Origin: Anaeropeptidivorans aminofermentans | GTDB lineage: Bacteria > Bacillota > Clostridia > Lachnospirales > UBA5962 | Direction of reading: 5' to 3' | Length of the DNA: 64,000 nucleotides | Assembly: GCF_940670685.1 (NCBI RefSeq) | Contig: NZ_OW711693.1 | Coordinates: 62,001-126,000 of the forward strand | Shown: one piece after another, positions 8,137-17,020 of the stretch | Position numbering within the stretch: the first letter of the stretch is position 1 | How the letters are laid out: each line of letters starts with the position of its first letter | Position numbers and translations under genes: made by a program | Notes under the pieces: generated by a model | The model's database searches: none | What the model saw: the letters and a program-made list of their open reading frames with translations, nothing else | Told to the model about the DNA's origin: nothing

Positions 8137-10220
8137 TGGTTCGTGAAATCTTTGAACTGATTGTTAAAATGTCCTTTCAGGCTACATTAATGGCCATAGC
8201 TGTTTCTTTAATCGAAAGGCTTTTCAGGGATAAAATAAAGCCCAAATATATATCCTTCATGTGGATTATGGTTTTTATAAGATTGATTTTCCCTTTTGAA
8301 ATTGTAAGCTATATGAGCTTTTTTAATATTTTTAGAAAAAGCCCTTTGAATTACAGTCATGAATTTGCCGGAAGGGCCTTTTCGGAAATTTCATATATTT
8401 CAGGGGGAGCTTCCCCAGGGAAAGCTTTATCGGAAGAAACAGTTCATATGATAAATAAAGGCACAGGTTATTCCTTCGATATTTCTTATTTATGGGTTTT
8501 TGGGGTAATGATTCTTTTATTTGTATTGTTCCATTATTATTACAATCTTAAGATAAAGCTTTATAAAAATCAGAGCCACAGCCTTGAACAAAGGCTTACA
8601 GGGGTTTTTGACGAGATTGCTTCAAAAACAGGCATAGGCTTGGACACAGAGATGATTTGCTCGGAATATGCCAATGCCCCTTTTGTTTTTGGTTTTTTCA
8701 GCCCCGTTATCGTTCTTCCTGCAAAGATTTTAAGAGATGCTTCAAAAAGCGAGCTTGAAATCATCATACTTCACGAGGCTCAGCATATAAAGAAAAACCA
8801 TTACAGGATAAAATTCTTTGCCGTACTTATCCACATTATCCACTTTTTTAATCCTTTTTTATTCTATTTTACAAAGAAATTAGGGGACGCTTTAGAGCTT
8901 GAATGCGATTTTTCCCTTGCAGACGAGGTTTTGCTTGTGGATAAAATAGAATATGCCGAGGTCCTTGCCCTAACTGCAAGAAATTTTAAAGGGGGATTTA
9001 TCACAGGCCTTTCCTTTGGGCAGAATAATTTAAAAAGAAGAATAGAGCTTCTTTTAGCGGATAAAAAATTTACCAGGGGATTTTCCGTTGCTGCAATAGT
9101 GCTTATTATAGCCCTTGGGGCAGGGTTTTTTACCGTATCTGCCGAAAATGAAAGGCTTAAAACAGAAATCGCCGCAGGCACTCTGGTTGATACGGCAGAA
9201 ACGACGGAAGCGTCTTTGGCTGCGGAAGAGAAAGCTTCTGAAGATTCATTAGAAACCATTGATGAATTTCATTTAAAAGGCCCTGCGGAAGAACGCTTAT
9301 TTAGTGCAGAGGCCTATGTCAGAGAAGGAGAAGTTGGAGGGGGTCTATCCTTAAAGAATAAAATAAATAGTGAAATCAATAATGAAATTACTTCAAGCAA
9401 TCATATTGGGGGAAAGATAACGATGCCTGAGGGTAAAAGCTTTTGGGTAAACGCCTATCAGCAGGAAATGACTTATGATGAGCTTCGGGAGGAGCTGCCT
9501 TTAAGGACGGAAAAAGTTATAATGTCAGACAAAATAAAAGGTCTTGATTTTGAAATCGCAGGCTGTTATTTATTTCTCGAATATACAGACGAAGATTTTC
9601 TAAGGGCCGAGCTCTGTGAAAAAGAGGAATATAAATCTAAAATCAGTTTTACTGCACCATGGGTTAATGGAAAAGGTGCTTTTTCCGCCAAATTTCCCAA
9701 GGGAACAGATGGAAGCCTTTTTCAAAACGAGCCGCGGATTTTAACCGTTTATATACCTAAAAAGCTCAATGCTTTTGATACGGTATCCTTTGAGATTGCT
9801 ATGGGATATTCTGCGATATATGGTATCAATGCAGAGAAATTAAGTATTGAATCTGCCATGAATTCAAACACGGTTACAGATAACAATGTAAAAAAGCTTT
9901 CCGTAGAGGAAAGTATGGGAAGCACTTATATAGACTTTGACGAAATAGAAAGCCTTGATATTGAATCTGCCATGGGTTCTGTTATGATAGAATGCGGAAA
10001 GATTTTAGAAAAGGCTTATATAGCCAACAATATGGGAAGCGTTGCGATAAAATTTAAAGAAGAACCGGAGAATTTAAGGGTAAGCGGTTCTACAAACATG
10101 GGAGCGGTTCAGATTCCTGAAAATTGGTCAAAAACCGCTGGTAAATTTGGCCACATATATGGCTCCGGTGATGTTGTGTTTGATATAGATAGCGGCATGG
10201 GCTCTATTAGCATAGAGTAA
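8136..10220 (+). CDS. BlaR1/MecR1-like M56 membrane metalloprotease with a non-penicillin-binding C-terminal domain
   Basis: A 694-residue sensor/protease. The N-terminal 330 residues carry about four transmembrane helices and the M56 zinc protease motif HEAQH (in EIIILHEAQHIKKNH), plus ALELECDFSLADEV. Zinc cleavage of the partner repressor is the family mechanism. Outside the last helix, beginning near ALGAGFFTVSAENERL, there is a Glu-rich linker. The C-terminal 200 residues then repeat strands such as SIESAMNSNTV, SVEESMGSTYIDFDE, DIESAMGSVMIE and NMGSVAIKF, like a DUF4097-type beta-solenoid. The transpeptidase-like sensor of true BlaR1 (STxK, SxN, KTG) is absent, so it should not sense beta-lactams through acylation. 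The ligand is unknown. Confidence 0.85.
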   Translation: MVREIFELIVKMSFQATLMAIAVSLIERLFRDKIKPKYISFMWIMVFIRLIFPFEIVSYMSFFNIFRKSPLNYSHEFAGRAFSEISYISGGASPGKALSEETVHMINKGTGYSFDISYLWVFGVMILLFVLFHYYYNLKIKLYKNQSHSLEQRLTGVFDEIASKTGIGLDTEMICSEYANAPFVFGFFSPVIVLPAKILRDASKSELEIIILHEAQHIKKNHYRIKFFAVLIHIIHFFNPFLFYFTKKLGDALELECDFSLADEVLLVDKIEYAEVLALTARNFKGGFITGLSFGQNNLKRRIELLLADKKFTRGFSVAAIVLIIALGAGFFTVSAENERLKTEIAAGTLVDTAETTEASLAAEEKASEDSLETIDEFHLKGPAEERLFSAEAYVREGEVGGGLSLKNKINSEINNEITSSNHIGGKITMPEGKSFWVNAYQQEMTYDELREELPLRTEKVIMSDKIKGLDFEIAGCYLFLEYTDEDFLRAELCEKEEYKSKISFTAPWVNGKGAFSAKFPKGTDGSLFQNEPRILTVYIPKKLNAFDTVSFEIAMGYSAIYGINAEKLSIESAMNSNTVTDNNVKKLSVEESMGSTYIDFDEIESLDIESAMGSVMIECGKILEKAYIANNMGSVAIKFKEEPENLRVSGSTNMGAVQIPENWSKTAGKFGHIYGSGDVVFDIDSGMGSISIE

Positions 10221-10677
10221 TGGCATGCCCTATATAGTAAGGTTATAGTCAATTTATTTTTAAACGGCTATAGTTTCCTGGCTAAAAAAATTTAAAAATA
10301 TCCCTGTTTTTTTTTAGACAAACGAAAGTGCCGCCTGCCGCCAAATGCCAAAGCATATTTTGGCATTTAACCCTAGCTGTCTAATTCCGCTATAAAATAA
10401 ACCCTAGTTTAGTTTCTGGTGAATTGGTCTTTGAATTCTTTATGAGAAATTTACGATAAAGTTAAACAGAAATAAAACAGCCACAAAAGCCTGTTTGAAT
10501 ACAGCTCTTTTGTGGCATTTATTTATTTTACTATAGGTGCCTATTCGTTAAGTCTTTATTCTTTTATAATCAGTAACCCTCCGATTGTTAAACTGGGGGC
10601 ACCTTAAACCGTTTGGGGAAGGATACATTAAACTTAAAAACGGCTTTCTGTGCTTCTTCATATTAAATTTACTATAT
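10221..10677. other. Intergenic region with two hairpins between convergent genes
   Basis: No coding frame is convincing here. A short hairpin occurs at 10343-10370 (AAATGCCAAA with TTTGGCATTT). A second at 10480-10516 (GCCACAAAAG with CTTTTGTGGC) is followed by ATTTATTTATTTT and preceded on the other strand by a T-rich run. It therefore probably serves as a bidirectional terminator for the M56 protease gene (plus strand) and the metallophosphoesterase gene (minus strand). Confidence 0.6.
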
Positions 10678-11790
10678 TTAATTACTATTCCCATCATCAA
10701 GGACCCCTTCATACCAGCCGCTGATGCCGTCTTTTTTTACTAAATAGCCTTTTGAGGTCTTCCTTATGATGGATAATTTATCATCGATGCTTACAGGTAA
10801 TTTATAGTCGGTGTAATCATCGCAGCTTGTATTTTCGTCGAAGCAATCAATATAGTCATTATGAATCCAAAGCCTGCGGCCTGAGGACTGATGCTCTGCC
10901 AAAGAAAATTCTTCGCCTTTTTCAAGAATCGTAATTTTATTATCGGTATAACGTATGTTAATGGGGTCTAAAGATTTTTCTTGAGGCGTTTTTGCATAGG
11001 CAACGGGAAAGCTGTCATAAGATTCAAAACCAATACCTGAGGAATCAACATGGGGAATCAAAAGGGCATTCAGCTGTCCGTCCCGTTTCAGCCCGCAGCC
11101 ACCGTCAATGCTTATGATTTTTTGCTGCTTATTGATAATCGGATTGGAAGATGCTATTTTTCCATTGTACAGGGCTACCGGCCAGTGGCCTACAACAACG
11201 TATTTATGAAATACAAGGCCCTTTTCCATAAAAGCATCATTTTTTAAATAGGCAATGGCATTTGTCCCTTCAAATGATGCTATATCCTCAGACGGCAAAC
11301 CACCGTGAACAAAAATAAAGTTTTGAGTTTCAATGATTGTGCCTAGATTTCGCAGAAAATCAAGCTCTTCTTGAAATTGCTCATTAATCTTTTCTTTTAA
11401 ATTTGGCATATCCGAAGGGTTGTGTATAGGGATATTCAACTCATTGGCCATATCGGAAAATAAGGAGCTTCCCCAGCGGTTTTTCATTGCTTCGATGAAC
11501 TCAAAAAGATTCTCGTTATTTTCTTCAAGCATTAGCAGTACGGCAGCATCTACGTTTCCCATAAGGGGATAAACCGTATAGCCTTTACATAAATCCATAA
11601 TATAACGAAGGGTTTTAAGAGACTGGGGTCCTCTTTCCAGAATATCACCTACGATAAATAAAATATCCCTTTCAGTAAAGCTTACCTTTTCTAATAAATT
11701 TTTCAGGTACTCATAATGGCCGTGAATATCGCTTGTAACAATGATGCGCCTGTTTGGCGGCAGGTTTAATTTTTTAATGATGGTCTGCAT
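10678..11790 (-). CDS. Calcineurin-like metallophosphoesterase with C-terminal SH3-like extension
   Basis: A 370-residue protein. The phosphoesterase motifs occur in order: DIHGHY (about residue 21), GDILERG (about 47), LMGNVDAA (about 76, GNxD in place of the usual GNHD/GNHE), FVHGGLP (about 160) and VVGHWPV (about 200). This is the PrpE/ApaH-like arrangement for serine/threonine phosphatases or dinucleoside tetraphosphatases. The C-terminal 120 residues carry no catalytic motif. Its end (LSIIRKTSKGYLVKKDGISG then WYEGVL) resembles a small SH3-like fold. The start has GGAGGG eight bases upstream. No signal peptide is visible, so it is cytoplasmic. It is monocistronic and convergent with the BlaR-like gene. 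The substrate cannot be assigned from sequence. Confidence 0.85.
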   Translation of the reverse strand: MQTIIKKLNLPPNRRIIVTSDIHGHYEYLKNLLEKVSFTERDILFIVGDILERGPQSLKTLRYIMDLCKGYTVYPLMGNVDAAVLLMLEENNENLFEFIEAMKNRWGSSLFSDMANELNIPIHNPSDMPNLKEKINEQFQEELDFLRNLGTIIETQNFIFVHGGLPSEDIASFEGTNAIAYLKNDAFMEKGLVFHKYVVVGHWPVALYNGKIASSNPIINKQQKIISIDGGCGLKRDGQLNALLIPHVDSSGIGFESYDSFPVAYAKTPQEKSLDPINIRYTDNKITILEKGEEFSLAEHQSSGRRLWIHNDYIDCFDENTSCDDYTDYKLPVSIDDKLSIIRKTSKGYLVKKDGISGWYEGVLDDGNSN

Positions 11791-11918
11791 TTTTACCCTC
11801 CGTTATATAAATCAACTTATGACATGTTTTAATCAGAACAGAGCTGCCAAACTTAAAATTGGTTTGTCAATTCTAAGAGGATGCTCATTTAAAAAAGATT
11901 TCCAGGTTCGCTTACTAC

Positions 11919-12020
11919 ATACTCGAATAAAAATAAAACAATAGTGTTGCAAATTTGCTTTTCCTTAATTTTATGCCTTCTTGGAGCCTGTTGCGGACTG
12001 CGGAAGAAAAGCAAATTTAC
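11919..12020 (-). repeat. Family A MITE-like repeat, copy A2
   Basis: This copy begins ATACTCGAATAAAAATAAAA, contains CAAATTTGCTTTTCC and ends GAAAAGCAAATTTACTGTA. It is the reverse of A1. Its right end abuts the left end of B1 with a shared TGTATAG, forming the first part of a three-repeat chain. Confidence 0.8.
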
Positions 12021-12022
12021 TG

Positions 12023-12163
12023 TATAGTAAATTTATCATGAAGAAGTAGCAAAAGCCTATTCCCTTAAGGCTCAAAAACACGGATTTCCTTCGGAAACGG
12101 TACATTTTTGAGCCTTCGTGAATATACGGCTTTGCTACTGTTTAATTTTAAATTTACTGTATA
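12023..12163 (+). repeat. Family B MITE-like repeat, copy B1
   Basis: A full-length copy of about 141 bp with inverted ends TATAGTAAATTT and AAATTTACTGTATA. The core contains GAAGTAGCAAAAGCCTATTC, ACACGGATTTCCTTCGGAAA and GAATATACGGCTTTGCTAC. Near-identical copies occur at 50411-50547 (B2) and 55723-55861 (B3). The whole unit can fold back on itself. Confidence 0.85.
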
Positions 12164-12275
12164 GTAAAACAAATTAATTACAGCAGCAAAAATCGTATAT
12201 TTTGAATGGCTTAAATATTGCAGTTTCATATATTTAAGCGTTTATGAAAAATAGGTTTTTGTTGCTGCCTTAATC
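12160..12275 (-). repeat. Family C MITE-like repeat, partial copy C1
   Basis: It starts TATAGTAAAAC directly at the end of B1 and contains AAAATCGTATATTTTGAATG, a TTAAATATTGCAGTTTC segment and TTTATGAAAAATAGGTTTTT. These are the internal blocks of family C. The far terminus is missing or diverged. Confidence 0.65.
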
Positions 12276-12382
12276 TCGTTTTTCTTTATGTAAAACAGTT
12301 TAATCGAATAAAGAGGGTAATTCAAGGCTGAAAGCAAAAAAATAAGGACAAAGGCATAAGCATTTGTCCCGTAAAAAGATCT

Positions 12383-13474
12383 CTATTCATTTAACAATAA
12401 ATTTATATATGCCCTAAGGCCGTCTTTTCCTGATAAAAAGCTTTCTACATTGAGGCCATATCTTAATGCAAGGCTTGAAAATTCGTTTATTGTAAAATAA
12501 AAATCTGCCTTTTCATTTTCCCATAGATGCAATTTTTTATTTTCTATGGAAAATGTAATATTGTTATCCGATATTAAAGAATCTGAAATACTGATTTTTA
12601 AAGGAATATCCTTATCTAAGAAAGACAGCTCTAAAATCTTTACGGCATCTATGATTCTTGCCATACCTAAGCGGGTTTCCGAAGAGGCTCCCTCGGAAGG
12701 GGATTTTACAAGGATTTCTTCCATTTTGTTAAGTTCAAGCACAGAATTGATTAAAGCCTGTTTGCTTTTAGCATCGATAGAAAGAAGCTCCTTTATATAG
12801 ACTGGAGAAAGCTTATCCCGTATAAAGCCCATGGCGGAAATAAGACCCTCTTTACTTAAAATCATAATAGAGCCTTCAAATACAAGAAATTCATTGATAC
12901 AAAGCTCAAAGTCTTTTTGGCTTTTAAGTAATGTAATGTCAAGGCCTTTATAGGCATCAGTATAAAAATCATAAAGGCTTTCAAATAAAGCTTCCGGTAT
13001 TTCATTTTCCTTGGTAAAAATCTGTGCTTTACCAAGGTCTTCTTTCATATCTTTATAGCTCTCAATTGCTTCTTTTATTGTAAAAACTTCGCCGAAGCCA
13101 TATTTACTGTAAATATCAAATAAGTAAGGCTCCGCGGGAATGAGCGTCGATACAAGAATGCCTTCTTCCTTTTGGCGAAAAAGGCTTTCTTTCATAAGGG
13201 CTGACGAAAGCCCTTTTTTTCTGTGGCTGGGATGGGTAACGACCCCAAGAATATAAGTTGCCGGTATAAAGTTTTCCAAAAGCTTCATTTCAAAAGGCGC
13301 CGTGATGGCAGAGGCGGAAATTTCACCGTAGTCCTGCCTTGAAATAAGGGCGCTTTCCCAGTCAAAATACCGGGGGAAATAAAAATCAAGAAAGGCGGTG
13401 CTTTCGCCGAAGCCTTCCTTCCAAAGCTCTCTTATGCCGTTAATATCTGATTTTACGGCCTTTTCTATTTTCAT
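12383..13474 (-). CDS. Eis-like GNAT N-acetyltransferase
   Basis: A 363-residue protein with the three-part layout of the Eis group. An N-terminal GNAT domain has the acetyl-CoA loop VVTHPSHRKKGLSSALM (about residues 77-93). A second degenerate GNAT-like region covers about 150-270. The C-terminal sterol-carrier-like domain has HLWENEKADFYFTINEFSSL. Eis-type enzymes acetylate amines on small molecules or peptides using acetyl-CoA. The ATG (13472-13474) overlaps the stop of the upstream DUF2156-like gene by 4 bp, so the two are translationally coupled. Substrate unknown; cytoplasmic. Confidence 0.83.
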   Translation of the reverse strand: MKIEKAVKSDINGIRELWKEGFGESTAFLDFYFPRYFDWESALISRQDYGEISASAITAPFEMKLLENFIPATYILGVVTHPSHRKKGLSSALMKESLFRQKEEGILVSTLIPAEPYLFDIYSKYGFGEVFTIKEAIESYKDMKEDLGKAQIFTKENEIPEALFESLYDFYTDAYKGLDITLLKSQKDFELCINEFLVFEGSIMILSKEGLISAMGFIRDKLSPVYIKELLSIDAKSKQALINSVLELNKMEEILVKSPSEGASSETRLGMARIIDAVKILELSFLDKDIPLKISISDSLISDNNITFSIENKKLHLWENEKADFYFTINEFSSLALRYGLNVESFLSGKDGLRAYINLLLNE

Positions 13475-14445
13475 TGAAAAACACCCATGCCCTTCATAAG
13501 CAGAAGATGAGGTCTATAGGAAAGCTTGGCTTTTTTAAGCCCTTCTTCTCCCATATCTTCTTCTCTGTTGATATAAATGAAATCAGAGGTTTCCTGTGCT
13601 GCAAATTCCTTATTAATCATAGGATAGGCTCCTTCTATATGGCCAAGAGCCTTTTCTATTAATACGTTGAAGGTATTGTCATTGTTCTTCTGGCCCAGGG
13701 TAAAGGCAACAACTTCGTCTTCCACCTTTAAAACGCCGCCTTTTAAGCCTATTTCTTTATAATTATCAAGGGCCCGCATGGTTTCGCAATAGTCTGTTTG
13801 GGATTTTCTGCAGTCTCTTTCGAGACACCATTTTCTGTTCATTTCCTTACATTCTTCAATAAGGCTGTCGTTTATTTCTGTATATTCGTATTTATCGCCG
13901 TAAAGAGACATAAATTTATTGATATGGTTTCGTTTTCCGTTAAACTTTTTGCCCTTTAAGGTAATCATATTTTCAGAAAGATAGATATAATCACAGAAAT
14001 CATCAGGGTTTACAACCTTAAAGCCATCGGGCATAATGTCTCTTAGCTCCTCTTCCATATGAGGAGTAATAGAGGAAAATCTCAAAGCGTCCCCTTCAAG
14101 GTCAAATAAATCTTCCATGACCTCTTTGAGATTGCCCTTTCCCAAAGGCATAAGATAAGAATGCTCTCCTTCTTCTCCTGCCCTTAAAATGAGAAAGCCT
14201 TTATGAAGGGTATATCTTGTATTATATTTATGCTGCCAGATATATATGTTTCCAAAGGAAAAATCGCATATGCCATAAGGGTTTTCAAGGAGATAGGAAT
14301 TTAAAATATCCCTGTCTGAAAGCGTAATGGGCCTAAAATTACTTAACCCGCTTTCGGTATTTCTATTTTCCTGATTCCTCTCTTTGTCCTTGTAAATTAA
14401 GGGAGCTTTGGAGAAATCTAAGTTTTTTAAGACATTCATCGTCAT
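13471..14445 (-). CDS. DUF2156-like protein (phosphatidylglycerol lysyltransferase C-terminal domain family)
   Basis: A soluble protein of about 324 residues. ITLSDRDILNSYLLENPYG, CDFSFGNIYIWQHKYNTRY, NGKRNHINKFMSLYGDKYEY and the C-terminal FIYINREEDMGEEGLKKAKL are the hallmarks of the DUF2156 group. That group shares the GNAT-like fold of the aminoacyl-transferase domain of MprF/FPG synthetases. The membrane flippase part is absent. I chose ATG 14445 because AGAAAGG lies just upstream; a GTG at 14454 is also possible. Either start overlaps the 3' end of the AraC gene by more than 80 bp. It is coupled to the following Eis-like acetyltransferase by ATGA. A role in modifying an amino-group or aminoacyl substrate is inferred. 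Confidence 0.75.
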   Translation of the reverse strand: MTMNVLKNLDFSKAPLIYKDKERNQENRNTESGLSNFRPITLSDRDILNSYLLENPYGICDFSFGNIYIWQHKYNTRYTLHKGFLILRAGEEGEHSYLMPLGKGNLKEVMEDLFDLEGDALRFSSITPHMEEELRDIMPDGFKVVNPDDFCDYIYLSENMITLKGKKFNGKRNHINKFMSLYGDKYEYTEINDSLIEECKEMNRKWCLERDCRKSQTDYCETMRALDNYKEIGLKGGVLKVEDEVVAFTLGQKNNDNTFNVLIEKALGHIEGAYPMINKEFAAQETSDFIYINREEDMGEEGLKKAKLSYRPHLLLMKGMGVFQ

Positions 14446-15256
14446 TCGATGCACCTTTCTTATTTTGTTTTCTGAAGGAAGCAGGCGTCGTTCCGCTTAC
14501 CCTGCGGAAGACCTTGCAAAAGTAATCAGGGTCGGAATAGCCGATCATTGCGGATATTTCGCATATGCCAAAGGTTTCGTATATAAGCAGAAGCCTTGCG
14601 TATTCCATCCGTATTTCTTGAAGGATTGAGCAGGGGGTTTTTCCCGTTTCCGCTCTGAACCTTCTTATAAGGTGGCTTTTGCTTACGCCTGAATGTTTTG
14701 CTACTTCTTCAAGGTTTTGAATCGTAAAAAAATTATTTTCCATATATTTCATAGCATCACGTACTGCAGGGCTGATTTTGCTTTCTGTACAAGAGGAAGC
14801 CTTTTTAATTTCCATAATAAGATAATGGGTATTTGCAGACGCCGTATATATATCTTTTACATTACCCTTTGAAAAATTCTCAAAAAAGCTTATAAATTTT
14901 TCCCTAATGCCGTCTACAGGGTTAAATTTATATATTTCAAGCTGGTCGCAAAGTCCGCGGGAATTTTTAATCATAATGGATATAAAGCTTGTGTCTGCAG
15001 AAGGCTTAATAGAAATATTTGCATTGGCGTAAATAAAGGAATCCTTCTGGTAGCATCTGCATGTTCCCTTGCTTAAAGCCTGACCTTTTCCTTCCAGCAT
15101 ATAAATAAGGATTGACTCATTACTGGAAGCGGTATTGATGGCATAAGGCTCCGAAATACTGTAAGATGAGACGCATACAGGCACTACCCACGAAAAATCA
15201 GGGTTTAGTTCAAAGGATGGATAAAATTTTCCTGAATCTAAATATGCCGTATTCAA
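14363..15256 (-). CDS. AraC-family transcriptional regulator
   Basis: A 297-residue regulator with an N-terminal cupin-like sensing domain (about 1-150; ILIYMLEGKGQALSKGT) and a C-terminal double helix-turn-helix (about 170-275; LEEVAKHSGVSKSHLIRRFR and IGYSDPDYFCKVFRRVSG). This layout binds a small-molecule effector and activates nearby genes. Its last 22 residues (KKGASNDDECLKK onward) extend past the usual family end and lie in the overlap with the DUF2156-like gene. AraC, DUF2156-like and Eis-like genes probably form one minus-strand operon. The effector is unknown. Confidence 0.9.
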   Translation of the reverse strand: MNTAYLDSGKFYPSFELNPDFSWVVPVCVSSYSISEPYAINTASSNESILIYMLEGKGQALSKGTCRCYQKDSFIYANANISIKPSADTSFISIMIKNSRGLCDQLEIYKFNPVDGIREKFISFFENFSKGNVKDIYTASANTHYLIMEIKKASSCTESKISPAVRDAMKYMENNFFTIQNLEEVAKHSGVSKSHLIRRFRAETGKTPCSILQEIRMEYARLLLIYETFGICEISAMIGYSDPDYFCKVFRRVSGTTPASFRKQNKKGASNDDECLKKLRFLQSSLNLQGQREESGK

Positions 15257-16292
15257 GGCAGTCTCTCCTTATATAAAAAATAATAATGAGGAATAATTTA
15301 AAAGCAAAAAATAAAGCAGAAACAAAGCTCTGAGAAATAGCGCTGATTTTTTACTTAATGAATCCTGTTTGAAAAAAACATTAAAATACTCTAATTTATA
15401 AAACATCAATATTTTTCAGTAAAAATCTATTGAGCTTTATAAAAAAGGTATTTATTATACGTTTAAGTATAACACTTTGGGTAAAAATAATCAATATTTT
15501 ACAGAAATAATACATGATAAGCATATAAAAAATACTCAATAAGATTTTGATTCTAACAACTTAAACTTTAATCAATTTGATGGGAAAGTATTTTTGCTTC
15601 TAAAAAACCTGAGCATAATGCCAAAGGTATTATGCTTTATTGCAGGATTTTCCGGTATCAATTCATTTTCATCAAATTGCAAATATTCCTATAGTATATG
15701 ACCAAAGTCTTATTTCGATGGCAGGACCAAAGGCTTTCATGTATTTGCCCTGTTTCTACGGGTTAAGGGGATTGCTCTTCAGAACAAAAGATGGTAAAAT
15801 TAGATTAATAGTGAGGCTTGGTATAAATTTAATATCATTTATACTAGGTATGTCTGAAAGGTCCAAAACCTAGTTTGCTTTGCCATAAAAGAGTGATTTC
15901 TTCATTGAAAATACTCGAAATAGCTCTGCTATTTCTGCGTTATGTAGAATAATAAATAAACTAAAGTTTATTTATTCATTCTTGTCGGTTTGACTATTTT
16001 CAGATACTGCCGAAGCAAAGATGAAAAATTACACAAGCGTAAGCTTGGAAGGTGCTTTTCAAGTGAGTGCCTTCTGTAAGTTCACAAACAGCTTTTAACT
16101 TTGTGAGCTATAAAAGTAAATAAAGAATGTGAATTTATATATATCAGCACAATATTTTAAAATATAAATGAATTCCAAATTAAATAAAACCTTAAAGAGC
16201 TTTTAAGTATAGACCGAGTGTTTGCTTAGGCCGGCCTTTATATTTTTAAGTTTGCAAGGGATAGTTTGGATTTCAGGGCGGAGGGGGATCAT
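15257..16292. other. Long gene-free region of about 1 kb with a family D repeat
   Basis: AT-rich and without a convincing gene. A 77-codon open frame at 15640-15873 starts at TTG, lacks a ribosome site and resembles nothing I know. AGCATAAT pairs with ATTATGCT at 15612-15633. A family D repeat copy spans about 15860-15940, followed by a perfect hairpin at 15951-15976 (AATAAATAAACT with AGTTTATTTATT). The remainder is unassigned. The promoters of the AraC gene (minus) and of the small membrane protein gene (plus) must lie within it. Confidence 0.5.
15860..15940 (+). repeat. Family D intergenic repeat, copy D1
   Basis: It contains TTTGCCATAAAAGAGTGATT, TTCATTGAAAATACTCGAAA and TAGCTCTGCTATTTCTGCG. 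The same order of blocks occurs at 52257-52351, and a shorter inverted version at 61690-61738. Function unknown. Confidence 0.65.
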
Positions 16293-16595
16293 ATGACCTT
16301 GGGAAAATTAATCCGAAGGCTTTTAATTTTTCTGATAATAGTAGCTTCTGCTTTGGCAATTTCTTCAAAAATACACGTTATGACCATGCTTTCAAGATAC
16401 AGAAACGAAGCCTCCCTTTCAGACCATCATGAAGCGGAAGAAAACGAGCATCATTTATACGAAACAGAAGACGGCGTTGAAACGGAGCTTTCCAATAAAA
16501 AGGTTTCTGTTATAAATTCTATTGCCGTGCTGGCAGTAATAACTTTTGCCGCCGTCTACTGGGAAATTTCCAGTAACAGCAAGACAAAATCCTAG
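16293..16595 (+). CDS. Small two-helix membrane protein, unknown function
   Basis: A 100-residue protein with two hydrophobic helices: LLIFLIIVASALAISS near the N-terminus and VINSIAVLAVITFAAVYWEI near the C-terminus. They are separated by a His- and Glu-rich linker (DHHEAEENEHHLYETEDG). ATG 16293 follows GGCGGAGGGGG, so I prefer it over the frame start at 16266. The His/Glu-rich loop could bind metal, but this is only suggested by composition. No family recognised. Confidence 0.65.
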   Translation: MTLGKLIRRLLIFLIIVASALAISSKIHVMTMLSRYRNEASLSDHHEAEENEHHLYETEDGVETELSNKKVSVINSIAVLAVITFAAVYWEISSNSKTKS

Positions 16596-16666
16596 AGATT
16601 ATAAATGTCTTTATTAAGCCTACCGTAAATACATACTCAGACAAGCTCATATTTAATGAAACTGCA

Positions 16667-16690
16667 AAGCCTGATTATCAGGCTTTGTAC
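16667..16690 (+). terminator. Hairpin downstream of the small membrane protein
   Basis: GCAAAGCCTGA pairs with TCAGGCTTTGT around a TTA loop. There is no T-run, so terminator function is uncertain. Confidence 0.4.
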
Positions 16691-16814
16691 TGATGAACAG
16701 CAAAGAAGGCTTCTATAGTTTTCCTTTAAAATATTTGCATTATCTATTGCCTTTTAAAAAAAACGGTATTATAATTGCTTTTGAAAGAAATGAAACGGGG
16801 ATATTCCCCTATAT

Positions 16815-16886
16815 GCTACTGTGGCTCAGGGGTAGAGCAGCTCACTCGTAATGAGCAGGTCGTGGGTTCGATTCCCACCAGTAGCT
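16815..16886 (+). tRNA. tRNA-Thr (anticodon CGT)
   Basis: A full cloverleaf of 72 bases. The acceptor stem GCTACTG pairs with CAGTAGC, the D arm is GCTCAGGGGTAGAGC, the anticodon arm GCTCA-CTCGTAA-TGAGC gives CGT, and the T arm is GTGGG-TTCGATT-CCCAC. The discriminator base is T and CCA is not encoded. It reads ACG codons. It stands alone rather than in a tRNA cluster. No duplicated 3' end was found nearby, so I see no sign that it served as an attachment site for the element 1.8 kb downstream. Confidence 0.95.
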
Positions 16887-17020
16887 TATGGTTATCAGGC
16901 TAAAATAGATGCAAAATTGTATCTGTTTTAGCCTGATTTTATGTTATACTTAAGCTATACTTCAATTTTAAATTGTTTATATTAGAGGAGATTGAATGAA
17001 AAAAAAGATATTTTAATCCT

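Noticed and set aside
15640-15873. 77-codon open frame in the long gap
   Set aside because: TTG start without ribosome site, no recognisable motif, and its end overlaps a dispersed family D repeat.
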